DNA of 64,000 bases from Helicoverpa zea (GCF_022581195.2 NC_061452.1:1619501-1683500), one strand, 5' to 3'. Positions 1 to 17,560 are shown, counted from the stretch's first letter. Made by a program: numbers and translations. Notes: generated by a model not told the origin, from the sequence alone.

Positions 1-5
1 ACACA

Positions 6-110
6 AAACCGACGATTATCCCTGTATACACTATAGAAATGTACCCAAGGACAATCCCCGGTTCTGTACTAAACTATTGCTAACTATGGATGAAAACTAC
101 TTGGGCTATT
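6..110. repeat. Dispersed repeat, copy A
   Basis: About 100 bp here closely match 48696-48805 in SMC6 intron 12. The shared blocks include cgattatccc, atgtacccaagga and acggttctgt (with small changes). I see no terminal repeats or coding capacity, so the class is unknown. The sequence after it stays moderately GC-rich to about 400 and ends in an ATT run. Confidence 0.6.
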
Positions 111-793
111 GTGATGGGATGCTAGTGGACTAGGAATGGGGAAACTACGGGAACTATGGCACCTGCCGATAACAATGTAATAACTACACGTAAAAATGGC
201 AGGTGGAGACTCGCCAACTCACTTACTGGGCCCCCGGGAATCAGTCGCTAAATCGCAACAAGGGGGCAACAGGGACATGAGCGGCTGAGAAGGGTGAGGA
301 TACCTCGGCGGACTTTAAACGCAGATCACGCGCTCCCTGTGGGTCCAGCATCACCGGCCCACTCGCCACTTACCACGAGGCACCTACATTCGAAGTAAAT
401 GCGCTCATTATTATTATTATCTATCACAGAATAAATCATCTTGAAATGATTCCATTTTCCTATAAAATATATTAATGTTTAAGAAATTAATCTAGTCATT
501 ATATCTATTTGCATTAAGGTACAAAAATAGCAATTTGAGAGATTGCATACTTAATTATAAGGAAACCCTCGTCATGCACAATTATAGTCAAACCCTTATT
601 CACAATCGTCACACTTAGAATAATTTTCATTACAAATAATGTTACTGGGATATTTGTATAATGATCTACTGGGACCAGTATAAGGCATTTGTTCCTGCAA
701 ACATTCTCCACTTAATATAACATTTGATTGGAATCAATAATACTGTCACTGAGACTATTGCGTTATTTTGTTATTGTAGTCAGTATAATCAGT
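111..793. other. Flank downstream of RnrS, no gene seen
   Basis: This stretch lies beyond the RnrS stop codon, and its right part is presumably RnrS 3'UTR. It contains a short (ATT)n run near 408-420. I found no convincing coding exon and could not place the poly(A) signal. Confidence 0.5.
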
Positions 794-3700
794 CTAAAAT
801 TCAGCGTCAAGTGTGAATACATTGTCCATCTGGTTGGCCATAACTCCCCACTTCTGGTACTCGCTAACTTTCTTCTCAAAGAAGTTGGTCTTACCCTCCA
901 AAGATATAAGATTCATGAAGTCAAACGGATTCTTAGTGTTGTAGTGCTGTTGACAAACAAAAATAGTAAGATTAAAAATAGGACAATGATAACAGTCCAC
1001 TTAGTATTTTTAGGTCATATCTAGACATCGGATTATATGCATTTGCATGTTTGCATATGCAAATGCATATTATGCTATTATTTTAGCGTTATTGCATATT
1101 TTGGTACTTTTTCATTGATAGTGCATATTTCAGTATTTATACGTGATAGACGTGTTGTACTACGCCAAAGAGTATAATAATAATTAGTACGCTCTCCTCA
1201 GTGCGCTTTCGCCAAAGAGTTTCAAGTTCTGTCCGGTAACGTCAGTTGACGTCGAAAGGTCATTTTCAGCCTATAAATTAATTTTAAGTGACAAACGTCA
1301 CAAATTTGCGGCAGAAAACCTTGAAAAATATGTAATTGTATATTGTCACAAGAATTACAACTAATAGTACCTCTATGTATATTTAAATATATGTTCTGAA
1401 AATAAAAGTTAATTCTAATAGTGGTTTTTTAATTGTGCATATTTTGTGCATATTTCGCTCTTTTTTAGTGCATATTTGCATGCATATTTTGGCATTTTGA
1501 TAGTGCATATAATCCGATGTCTAGTCATATCAAATGCATAGTCAGCGAAAAACATGTAACATCTGAATGACCTGATTGTCCAAATAAGCCGTTAGAAATG
1601 ACTGATAGCGATAAGGCAGTCTGGTCAACATTTGATAAATAAAACAGGATTAAATCTAATGATGTGGGACGTTTTTTTTTTTACAATTTATACATATTCA
1701 AGTTAGGTACTAAGCAAAAAGAAATAAAAATGAAAATATAGAGGATTTGGAATGTTACCTTTTCGCCAATAAGTTCAACAAGCAGTCTATCGGCGACGAA
1801 CTCAATGTAGTCAGACATAAGCTCGCAGTTCATGCCGAGCAGCCTGACGGGCAGGGCGTCCGTCAGGAACTCCTGCTCGATGACCACGGCATCCTTGATG
1901 ATATGCAGCACGCGATCCTTGCTCGGCTTCTGCACCACGTGCTTGTACATCAGGCACGCGAAGTCTGTATGTAGGCCCTGCACAAACATATACATATGTT
2001 AATAAGCTATTGTTTTCGACAAATGGAAAGATATTTCAACATGAGTTTGTTTTATGGTAAAGGGTGTTTTATCAATCTGAGTAATTCAGTACGTAAGTAC
2101 ATAGATTTTTATGTCCATCAGGATTGAGGAGCCACTTTCTGTATCTTAATGAAATTTTGTACTTATTTAGTAGTAAGTTAAAAAGTATTGTAGGCTCAAT
2201 CTTGGAATTTGTAGTATAATAGTTCAAAAGTTATATGAACACAAAGGTGGCTCCTCAATCTAAATATTTGGACAGAGGAGCCACGTTGGAACACAGAAAG
2301 TATACGATGTACATTCTTGAAAATTTTGTATGATTTAGTAGTAATTGAGCGCAGTGAGTACTAAAAATTTAATTCCACTACCTTTAATATTTAAGAAGAT
2401 ACAATACTTTTAATGTGGCACCTTAACCCATACAATGAAAGTGTGAATTCCCATGAATCGTAAGTGGCAAATTCAAATTACACCCCATAAACATTTAGTA
2501 GTAAGTGTGCCTGAATTTGTAGTACATAAACAAAGTAGCAAACCTGAGTGAATTTTGTAAAAAAAACGTATTTTAAGTGGCTCCTCAATCCTGACGTTTC
2601 TGAAATGAGAAAATGCTTGAGTTACCTGAAATCGGAATGGAATAAAAAAAATAAAGACACTAACATTTAGTATAAATTTCTACTAAATATACATGCACAA
2701 ATGAAAATTGTATGTATTCAATATCGGATAAAAAATCATTTTTTCCATATTCCTTAGGACGTCGCCATTAAGGGTGACCATGTAATATGAATAAAAATCA
2801 GGATAAATAGGTAGTTCTCAGCTTTGCCGCCAATTTTTTATTAAACCTCTGTAGGCAAACACATTTATGGCTATTCCGCCTCTTGAATGACAAAATATTA
2901 TTGGGTAAATACAAAAGTATTTAATAACCTTACTTAATAAAGTACCTATTTAATAAACTTGCTTTGTCATTCTACATTGCTGGAGCGGTGTAATGTTCCA
3001 AATTCAAAAAACGCGCCTGTTTTTTTTTGCCCTTTATAGGGCAGGCTAAAGTGTTACGACCATACTGCCTAGTATTTCGTAGTGGCAATGGATTTGATTT
3101 TCATTGTCCGTAAATTCGATACTTCGCATTTTTTTTAAATAATGACAGCATTACATATGAAACATATTTGCTGCGTTGTTGTAACCGACTTCAAAAAAAA
3201 AGGAGCTGGTTCTCAAGTCACTTGTTATTTTCTTTGTTACTCGCTACCTCGAAGACGTCTGGACCGAAATGATTTTTTTTTCTTTCTACTCGCAGTTTTG
3301 TCCCATAGCTAACAGGTTATTCGTGATATGACTATGAAGGTTTGGATCTTACTTGATGATGGAGGCGACAGAAAATCAAGGGAACTCCGTATCGGTATAT
3401 AGCAACTGCCAAATGTTTGGGATCATTGGCTTCGTATTAACGAGATCTTTACACCGAAATATGTTATGAGTACCATATCAGACCTGACAATGAAGACAAA
3501 GTGCGTTAAGGGAACTCCTTAACGGTTGATAGCAGCTACCTTGTGTTAGGCCATATTTTATTTATTTTGGTAAAGAGTTTCCACAACTGATAAACTACAT
3601 ATAGCTACATATATACATATTTATAAATACATATCATAACACCCAGACCACGGCCAACAAGCATGCTTATCACACAAATGTCGACCGAACCGGGAATCGA

Positions 3701-6700
3701 ACCCGGGACCTCAGGTTCGGCGGTCCGGCATGATGACCATTGCGCAATCGAGGTCGTCAAAATATTATATACTAGCATCAAAAGGTTTTGCCAAGCATGT
3801 GTATCTATTCTTAATTTTAATTTTGGAGAATTGCTAAGTAAATTGTTAAAACCTTGTTCTTAATTTCTTAATTTCTAGTAGAAATTTTGTCGGTGTTTTG
3901 AATAGCAAGTTTTCCAAGTGATGTTCAGGAAACTGATACTGCAGTTTTAATAACTGATTGATGAACATTTTTGTTACATCAAAACATTTTAGAAAAATCA
4001 TGCACATTTAGTAAAATTGACAGCTGTACTATTATAAATGAGAATAAGATCTCGAATATATGACATGTCATATATTGAGACTACACTATGTCAGCCCAAT
4101 ATGCCGCCACAGCGAGAGCACGGCGGCAAAGCTGAGAGCTATTTATCCTGATGTTCTTCATATTACATGGTCACCCTTAATGGCGACGTCCTAAGAAATA
4201 TGGAAAAGATGATTTTTTATCAGATATTGAATACATACAATTTTCATTTGTGCATGTATATTTAGTAGAAATTTATACTAAATGTTAGTGTCTTTATTTT
4301 TTTTATTCCATTCCGATTTCAGGTAGCTCAAGCATTTTCTCATTTCAGAAACGTCAGGATTGAGGAGCCACTTAAAATACGTTTTTTTACAAAATTCACT
4401 CAGGTTTGCTACTTTGTTTATGTACTACAAATTCAGGCACACTTACTACTAAATGTTTATGGGATGTAATTTGAATTTGCCACTTACGATTCATGGGAAT
4501 TCACACTTTCATTGTATGGGTTAAGGTGCCACATTAAAAGTATTGTATCTTCTTAAATATTAAAGGTAGTGGAATTAAATTTTTAGTACTCATTGCGCTC
4601 AATTACTACTAAATCATACAAAATTTTCAAGAATGTACATCGTATACTTTCTGTGTTCCAACGTGGCTCCTCAGTCCAAATATTTAGATTGAGGAGCCAC
4701 CTTTGTGTTCATATAACTTTTGAACTATTATACTACAAATTCCAAGATTGAGCCTACAATACTTTTTAACTTACTACTAAATAAGTACAAAATTTCATTA
4801 AGATACAAAAAGTGGCTCCTCAATCCTGATGGACATAGATTTTTTGTCTTTCCTGTATAAAATGCTGCTGGTGTACATATAAACAGATTCTACTAGCACA
4901 TCATCAATCAACCAGCTGTTCATAGTAGTAGAGCTAGTTCACTGTGAGCATGTGTTCCTAATTGACTATGTTTATTAAGGTACTGGGCTACTTTCTTTGT
5001 CATACAAGTTACACATACACTTGTTATGATGGAATGAAACATCATTAAACAAATAACCATCAAGATAAGAAAGCTAGTTTCAACTTAAACCTGATAAGCA
5101 AAGGTAAATTGAACTTATGTGCAAACGTTATCAATAACATCACTATGTGCAGACTGTTATGTCCCAAGATAAGCTTTACGTGACTCTTCGATACTACAGA
5201 TAACCCTTAATAGTGAATGATAGATAAACTTTAGCAAATTCCCCCTTTTAATTATTTTGCGAGATATCATGACATACTTGTCATAGAAATATTATTTAAT
5301 TTTTGTTTTGTATTTTTCTCTTCTACCTTGTGTCACTCGCGTGAATAAAATGTTTTTCTTTCTTTCTTTCTTTCTTCTTTCTAATTTAACGAAGATGGTT
5401 GACCTACATAAGGAAAAAGGATTTATTTATATGATGTGATATGATTTATATATTTTTGGTGTGGACCAAACCTATAATAATGATTCTAATTTTCCTGTAA
5501 ATATACAAACCTCATCTCTAGAAATCAGCTCATTGCTGAATGTCAATCCAGGCATCAATCCTCGCTTCTTCATCCAAAAGATTGATGCAAAACTGCCAGA
5601 GAAGAATATGCCTTCAACAGCAGCAAAGGCAATGATACGCTCAGCAAATGTGGCTGACTTGCTTGCAATCCACTGGAGGGCCCAGTCAGCCTTCTTCTTC
5701 ACACAGGGCAGGGTTTCAATAGCATTAAACAGGAAGTCTCTGTACAAGGAAATAGTCATTGTAGATACAATGGAAACTTTTGTAATACTATGAGTCATAG
5801 TTTTTACAAGTACCTACTTTGTAAACAAAGTTGAGTAGGTAGCTAGAATTATATCTATTTATAGATTGCTTTAATGCTATGGTCAACTGAACAGCAAGAT
5901 AAGTATGCTACTAAACAAGTAAGATAACTTACCTCTCCTTAGGGTCTCTAATGTATGTGTCAATGAGCAAGGAGTACATCTCAGAGTGAACATTCTCCAT
6001 AGCAATCTGGAATCCGTAGAAGCATCTGGCTTCTGTCACTTGCACCTCTTGGGAGAAGCGTTCCACCAAGTTCTCATTGACAATGCCATCAGACGCAGCA
6101 AAGAAAGCCAGCACATGTTTGATGAAGTGTCTCTCACTGTCCTTGAGATTCTCCCAGTCTGACATGTCCTGAACAAAACATGAAAATATGGCTGAGTACA
6201 AATATTATTACACCATGTTGTCAATTAAGCACTGCAGAAATTCAACAATGTTGCAGTTGAATGAACTTTATTTACAATGTGATGTATTGACCCAACAACA
6301 ATAGTATAGTTTTGGAAGTGCTAGGACTACAGAAAATTAACAATGAAAATTGCATCATATTTCTTATTACTGTTACCACAGAGACTGTTACTAATTCAGT
6401 TCGTGGGAGGCGAACAAGTTGCGACTTGTTAGACTTAAGCCCTGGGATGACTATATAATAGATTTCTAAGGTAGGTAATTTTCCCAAGGTGGTACTTAAT
6501 GATGAAAGTAAACAACGTTAAGGTTATCATATCATGCATGTCAAATAGAAAATACAATAATATTAGAGCAATAATTAAACCTAAGATGTAAACAAACCTT
6601 GGATAGATCGACTTCCTCAACGGTCCAGAACGAAGCCTCTGCCTTCTTGTACATTTCCCAGATATCAGGATACTGTATTGGGAATATTACAAAGCGGCGA

Positions 6701-6993
6701 GGGTTGTCTCGCAGAAGGGGCTCCTTTTGTGGGTCAAACTCGACCACCTCCATGTTCTTCCCTTCTACATCCATGCTTTCTCCACTCAAATTTTCACTGC
6801 GTTCGGCCAAAACATTGTTTTTTACCGGAGACTGTAAGAAAACAAAACAAGAAATAAGATTCCTGATGAATTCACGTCACAATCACAGCTATAAGTACAG
6901 CTTGCGTAGTATATGAACAGGAAAACTAACCTTCAAATGCACGCTCTTTCCAAATTCATTGTGCAGGTTTTCTTTATTAAAAACTGGAGGCAT
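794..6993 (-). CDS. RnrS: Ribonucleoside-diphosphate reductase small subunit (R2)
   Basis: Class I ribonucleotide reductase R2. It carries the di-iron/tyrosyl radical used to make dNTPs. I rebuilt six exons on the minus strand: 6993-6931, 6831-6598, 6168-5933, 5739-5511, 1977-1759 and 946-794. All junctions are GT-AG and the phases agree, giving 377 aa, close to the usual ~390. Iron ligands by position: D126, E157, H160, E220, E254, H257; radical tyrosine Y164. The C-terminus, FTLDAEF, matches the tail that docks on the large subunit. The start is MPPVFNKENL. Introns 4 and 5 contain transposons (2111-4836 and 1022-1523). The gene is divergent from CSN2, and an E2F-like site with CCAAT boxes lies about 600 bp upstream. 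No frameshift or missing active-site residue was seen. Confidence 0.95.
1022..1523. mobile_element. hAT-type MITE in RnrS intron 5
   Basis: Terminal inverted repeats of about 20 bp start TAGACATCGGATTATATGCA and are mirrored at 1504-1523. An exact 8-bp target duplication, GTCATATC, sits at 1014-1021 and 1524-1531, as expected for the hAT superfamily. Both subterminal regions are rich in TGCATAT copies, which are candidate transposase-binding repeats. There is no ORF, so it is non-autonomous. It ends about 75 nt from the acceptor of the last RnrS exon. Confidence 0.88.
2111..4836. mobile_element. 2.7-kb long-inverted-repeat (foldback-type) element
   Basis: The left arm 2111-2831 and right arm 4122-4836 are near-identical inverted copies of about 720 bp around a 1.3-kb centre. 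The termini are ATGTCCATCAGG and CCTGATGGACAT. An 8-bp direct repeat, AGATTTTT, flanks both sides (2103-2110 and 4837-4844), although a palindrome at the border leaves the exact duplication length open (8-12 bp). Each arm repeats GAGGAGCCAC in both orientations and TTTAGTAGTAA-like units. There is no transposase ORF. Superfamily is unassigned; MULE-like or hAT-like non-autonomous foldback are options. It lies in RnrS intron 4, so the pre-mRNA would contain the hairpin. Confidence 0.85.
3568..3757 (-). mobile_element. tRNA-derived SINE
   Basis: On the minus strand there is a tRNA-like head with a B box (GGTTCGATTCC, 3702-3692) in a well-paired T-arm, and an A-box-like region near 3750-3734. 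The acceptor stem does not pair, so it is not a functional tRNA. The tail (about 3584-3640) recurs at 19343-19388. It lies in the centre of the long-inverted-repeat element. Confidence 0.75.
5353..5381. repeat. (TTTC)n microsatellite
   Basis: A run of ttct/tttc units in RnrS intron 4, between the inverted-repeat element and exon 4. Confidence 0.8.
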
Positions 6994-7599
6994 TTTTATG
7001 TATTATATTTATAATTCCAACTTCACCAAAGATAAAATTTTTCAAGCGATCAAGTTTAGTCGAGCAAGTTCGCGGCTGCAAATGTCGAATGCAACACGAA
7101 TAGAGATTGCCCGCTTTTTTACTTCATTGAATTTCCCTCCAATTTTAATGATCGAACAGATGGGTTCCGAAGTACACGTTACATTCAATAGACGTAATTT
7201 TAACCTATCACAATAAATTAAATTACATAACTAACTTTTTCTTTACATTGATTTAACAAATCAAAATATAAACAGTAGCTTTTCTGTCCAAAACAAACAG
7301 TTTTGACCGTGATGCAATTATGTTTTATGACAAAACAAATTTGAGAATTTAACTGAATAAAGCAATGTATCCTTAATTAGCGCGATTCGGAACGACACTT
7401 TGTTTACAAGTTCATTGACCACTCAGAATAGAGCAAATAGAAAAGAGCGGTATTTCATTTGATACGGTTACTTTTAATTTTCACGTGAATTTGAATGCTA
7501 AGCTTCTTGCAAATAGCATTTACGTACAATCAATTTTGACTTGAAATAAAGACAAAGTAACTTCCCATACCAAAATATATAGAAAAATGGTCAATTTTA

Positions 7600-7657
7600 T
7601 TTCCCGCCCAGGCCGATTATTTAAAACGGTTTTCTATTGGTGATATTTTCAACCAAT
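7600..7657. promoter_or_regulatory. E2F-like site with two CCAAT boxes (RnrS promoter candidate)
   Basis: TTTCCCGC at 7600-7607 fits the E2F/DP consensus TTTSSCGC. Two CCAAT boxes follow in opposite orientations (ATTGG 7636-7640, CCAAT 7653-7657). This grouping is typical of S-phase gene promoters. It lies about 610 bp upstream of the RnrS ATG. Function is inferred. Confidence 0.5.
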
Positions 7658-8619
7658 CCAAAACTAGGTCAACTGTCAACGTTGCCTTCAAAGACAAAGA
7701 AATTATCATAGAGGCAGGAAAGAGGAGAAAAGAATATAGATGGAAAACATTGCGATTCAGACAGCCATTTCGCGTGAGCGAATGCGTGTACGTCTCGTAG
7801 GCGTAGATTAGGCTTCTAGGGTTAAAGTGGGTTCCAGTGGAATTTGATTTTCAGTCGTCTTTACGGATAGTGAGAAGCCAGAAAGTCTGATAATCAGTCT
7901 TACCTAACTTACTCGGTTGAAGATGTCAGACAGATAAAATAGCAGTGTATTAGAATATGAATAATACTTTGGGAAAGGCCTTCGAAAGAGCTCCCAGATA
8001 TTTTCGAGGCTGTACGAGAACTTAATGTTTATTCATAGTTTCCCTAAGTTGGCTACGCAGTTTATTTTATTATTTTGTAGGAAACCGGATAACGCTCGAA
8101 TACGCGTAGCCCAAACCGAAAGTAGGTATACGCTCAGTCACTCTCAGAGAGTCTTTACTGATTTCAGTTAATTATCTACAGGATCTGTCACAATGGGTAA
8201 CCATGTAGATCCTACACATACCACCTGTGTTAACTGCAAAATATGCGTTAGTATATTATCCAGTTTCACCATTGATTTTGAGAACATTGAAGATACGAAT
8301 GATATAGTATTTAATTACTGGTTAGGAGTAACAAAATAAAAATTCTACAATATAATTAGGGCGCAGTACCACATATGTATACCTGAAATGCATAGGGGTA
8401 GTTTTAGCTTAGCAGCGCTTTTACTTAAGTTTTAAAGAGGAAACTCAGATGACGAGAGAAAATGTCCACGTTTTTACGCACACCTCATTGAACTTTAGAG
8501 TCTCATGGATAAAGTAGGTACGGGATATTTTAACTGAAGACTACGGGCCAAATCATCTTTGGATTGGGTCTCTAACAGAACAATAAAATACTACAAAATA
8601 AAGACGAGTTTTTGTACAT

Positions 8620-8930
8620 GTATGATGTACTATCCCTATATACTCACTTATTTACTCTCCCTATGTGGGTACTCCCGCTATAAAACCTCCTATTTGTTCT
8701 CTCTACACACTCTCGTAGTAGGCAACCTATGCTCTCATTTGGTTAATCCTATGCACTCCCTCTTTCATCGGGGAAGTATGTAAGGAAACGTCTCATTTAC
8801 TCTTCCCATGTTATTCCTAATTTCCTCCCCCTGTGCCCCCTTTTTTAATTCCTTATGTAAGGAATTCTATATGTATTCCCCCCGTGGATTCCTAGTACCT
8901 ACACCTATCTACCTCGCCTTCTTGGGTTAT
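8620..8930. repeat. Degenerate short-unit array (tact-ccct-tatgt type)
   Basis: Imperfect units such as tactatccctatatactca, tactctccctatgtgggta and attcctaatttcctccccctg repeat over about 300 bp. The reverse-complement motif (gtacataagggggta) recurs at 27240-27430 and 45880-45990, and the same-sense motif at 44225-44310. The array is degenerate, with no fixed period. Confidence 0.55.
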
Positions 8931-9245
8931 ACGCTATGTAACTGTAAATTTCTAGCTTTTATTGGGCCATGACTACCCCATGGTCAGTGGATGTTGTTTT
9001 GGTGAGCTACGATAGACAGCTCAGAAATATTTAATAAATAAATTGTGCGTTTTGTCTTTTTGTTTGAGTCGAACAAGTCGGGAGTCGAGCTTCTATTGCT
9101 CGTGTGTATATCTGTGAACTGATGTGTCACATTTTTAATAATGTCAAGTGTCATGTCATTCGGGAAATTAATAGCCTAAAAAATACGCTTTTGTAATTTG
9201 TGAAATAAAATTGTAAAATAAATAAAATAGGAAAGTTTAGCAAAT

Positions 9246-13718
<4,473 letters not shown>

Positions 13719-16700
13719 TGCACGCGGAACTGTGCCTGTGGCTGGAGGGTTAACTACGGTAGTTGAGTCACTTTGCTGATTTGAACTTGTGTAGTGTAGG
13801 GCTCTTGTTCACCACACGATTGAGGTACGAATTCGCTGGTTACCGATAAAACGTTACCTAGGTATCTGGTAGTTCTACCTACCAGATTAAGGCTGCTTAT
13901 AAAAATTATAGTTTATGTGGCAAATAAATTCCTGATAGAGACTTTGTCAGTTACCAGTGAAACTTACCATTAATATCGTGAAACCTTATGTACCTTTTAC
14001 CGTATGTACGGAGTAGTGACAAAACACTAACCGTATGGTATGGATCACTATAACAAATGTGCTGTGAATAAGAGGTCCGACAACTAGTAACCAATTTCAG
14101 AGTGGCAAAGTTATTTGTGCTGTAATGGCGGAATAATACTTTTAAGTATGAGTTTTCGCTGCTGGTTGAAAGTGTGATGATCGTGTGTAGAATGAAATTT
14201 GACAATTAACTATTAATTAGTGCCAGATTTTTTTACAGTTTTTTGTGTTGAGTGAAAACTGATATTTAAAGTGTTTATACGCTAATTGGAAGATGTAGAT
14301 GCTTTTAAAAATGTTGACTGATTATTGTGTACTACGATTTAAAAGCGGCTTTCGCGCCTACGTTCTTAACGTCATTAAAACTAAACACATCTTATAAAAG
14401 AGTAAACGGTTTAGAGATTCGAAGGCGAAATTAGAAGACAAAACAGAACTGGACATATCCGCCAGCACGGCGGTCCATTTTATGTTTCTTTATTGTATAA
14501 AAACATAATATCTGTCAACATTATTTGAAAACACCGAAGTCTTCTTTACATAAGTCTCCAGTCACACGTATAAGCTTCTTGGGCCTTCCGCTCGTGAAGT
14601 GGCGCGAACACGACTCTGTACGACGGACTGCACGCGCCATCGTACAAACGCGGCCTAACACCGAACATATACACAATATCGCCCGAATAATTAACATTCA
14701 AAATTGTTGAGCGTCCTCCATACAACTCGCGAAGTTCCTCGGGAAAGTTTATCAGAGTTAATTATGAAGGAATATAGCGAGGCCCGAGTATCCCTCCCAT
14801 AGGGAACAAATTGACGAGCAAAGATGTCATAACGGAAAATCTAAGAAACTAGCTCCGCCAAATGCGGGTGTTCTGGGACGAGGAACGTAACCGTCTCCGC
14901 CCTGAAAGCCTACTTTGGATCCTACCCATTTTTGTAAAACCAAAATACTTCGACAGATGTGTCAAAGACCCGAACGTCTCGTTAATTCACGCGAAATTGA
15001 GGGTCCTGACTACCGTGCGTTACTTGACGTAGAAGAAGGCGACTTATCTACCTTTCTTCGCTCGTCTTTCGTTCCTTAGTGGTCCCTCCACACTCCTCGT
15101 ATTCGGGAAAATTCGCGAGTAGTCTGGAGTTCGCTTTATGTGAAGGTTGTGGTCTGCAAACTCGTCCAACTTCTTTTCTATGATATTTTGGCGCCCAACC
15201 TGGCTATGTACATATAGTGCGCTCGAGAATCTAGTGTAAATCGCCTTATTCGATGTCTCTCGGATTATGTAAGAATCATGCACATAATATAATCGACCAC
15301 GTCCACAGCAATATATATAATACCTTTAGTTACTATTCTATGTCTAAAATTCCTTGTATAAAAGTTGTAAAATAGATAGAAATCTAAATTATTACTCGTA
15401 TTTTGTCATTAGCCTTTCCGAGGTCTGTTGTAAACTGTGAAACGGCGGGCGGTCAAGGATATTATAATTATCTGAAAGAATTCTGTGAATACATATATTA
15501 AGCAGTTCTTTCAATTAGTTAAACAAATGTTTCATATTCATCAATATCTAGTTTCGACAGAAAAGAGTTGTGATAGCGTTGTGAGGGCGTAGTCGCCATT
15601 GAGTCCCAAGTGACGGTTTGTACGAAAATTATTGTATAAGAACATTTTGACCGTATAGTCCGTTTTCATATACAATTGGATATACATACATCTCCTTTTT
15701 GTAACGTTGGTTAAAGTACCCTCTAGCTGTACAACCAGACTGTTCTAATATCACACAAAACTTATTTTATAAGAACTTGCGCTGTTTAATTTTGTAACTT
15801 TTTAAGTCTCGATGTATTGGCGAAGTTGCCTCACTCACGGATTATGTTAAGAATGTAACCGATCAACTGGAGTCGGGAGTTGGAAATGTGATATTGTATA
15901 TGGATGCGTGTAGTAATATATTTGTGAATAATGTAATATTTGTCCGCGGAGTATAAAAAGACATCGTACAGAGGCTCGGTATGAACGCTTGTAATTATTG
16001 GGAACAATGGCTGAACAACTGAAGAACACGCCTCATTCAGTGCAGTGTTATGCAAATACACGATTTCAAGTATATGTTTGTCTTTTTACTTCAATTCCTT
16101 AGACAGACTGAGAACAGCATTATACTTTTTAAGAGAACCAGGTACCTAACATATGTTTATTTATTTAATACACTATGGAAGACTTACAGCTAAACAAAAA
16201 CTAATCAATAGAAGGAAGTCATAGTCGACAGAGAGCCAATTAAAAGTCCTCGCATATAATATAATTGAAACATATTATCTCCTAACTTAATTAGCTATCA
16301 TTCCCAATTATTATCTTTCATAACTAAAAAGACCCACAAGGGACACAATTGGTATTTATACCTAATCTGAAATATTTATTACCATGACCAATAAGTTATG
16401 TGCCTAACTTCAGAACTTGTGTCGAAATAAAACCAATAAATAATAAGTAAATATTTATAATAATTAAATTGCTTATAACTAAATTAAATGGACGGACCGG
16501 TATATCACAGGTTAGTTATATACATTTCCATTAGTATACATTCGTTACCAAACTTCTAAATAATAGGAGTTAATACTTCACACAGATTCCGCATTCGGTA
16601 TCTAAAGTTTTCTTTAGTTATAAAATAATTTTTTTAAATAATTTGAACACCAAATAATTATAGATTTCTACATCATTATAACACATTTTTTTCTATTTTG

Positions 16701-17560
16701 CCCAGAAAATATCGTTTAATATAATCATTTTTTTCCCCCTAAATAATCAACATTTTAAAAAAACTTTATATACCGAATTTTTAAGTCAAACATTAAATGG
16801 CACTAGAGATTAAAATATTAGATTCAAATGCGTTTTAAACTGGCTATTTATAACATTTTGAAGAAAATAATAATTTCATAATAGAGTACATACAACAGTA
16901 CAAGTACTTTTGGACGATTGATAAAAAAACTAAAAATATCAATTAAATCACTGTTAAATAATCAATTATATTAATTTTAATATATCTTACAATTACGGCA
17001 GTGTATAATTTTGTATAAGTGTTTCCTTTAGTTTTATTAGTTAAAATCAATTCCTTTTGCAATACTTTTTACGTACTTGATAATAACAGTCTCAATTAAG
17101 TACTATAAACATTTCGTTGCCTACATTATTATATTCTCGCATATTCGAAACTGATACATATAAAATCTAGCTCAACTATATAAAATAAAAACTAACTTCT
17201 TAAAAATAAGGAATGTGCGATATAAATGTCGTGTTCTCTTGTTCGTATTATGCACCTAGTCAAATAGGTATATAGTATGTCGTATTTTCGTGGGACATAC
17301 CCGAACCTATCCAAAAGGGGTGTAGTCCTAAAATTGTACAGCATACATAGCAATTGTACTGAGATTCTATAATTAGACTTTAATACAGAATATACTCTGC
17401 TTTTACGAATTTATTTTTATCAAGACTTTTATTACGAGATTTGAGCTTCATATTGTTCACACAAACTTAACTTTACTACCTACAAAAAAGTCTTTCGTTC
17501 ACCTTCAACAAAGACAAAAAGAAAAGAACGAATTCCTGCTTCGTATTCATACAAATGTTA
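13719..17560. other. Convergent interval CSN2 / arrestin gene, long 3'UTRs likely
   Basis: No coding exon was recognised in 3.8 kb. Candidate poly(A) signals occur in both orientations (for example aataaa near 13922 and 16425, and tttatt near 16155 and 17410), so the 3' ends of the two genes cannot be fixed. From about 16100 the sequence becomes very AT-rich. Confidence 0.5.

Larger units (their letters stand above)
6994..9245. other. Divergent promoter region RnrS / CSN2
   Basis: About 2.25 kb lies between the two start codons. The RnrS-proximal half contains an E2F-like site and CCAAT boxes. The CSN2-proximal half contains a degenerate repeat array (about 8620-8930). No additional coding exon was recognised. 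Any 5'UTR introns cannot be excluded. Confidence 0.6.

Noticed and set aside
3685..3757. tRNA gene
   Set aside because: The T-arm and B box are good but the acceptor stem does not pair and the unit has a SINE tail that recurs elsewhere.
3663..3863. ORF of 66 codons containing EPGIEPGTSGS
   Set aside because: It is the antisense of the tRNA-like SINE head, a well-known false ORF.
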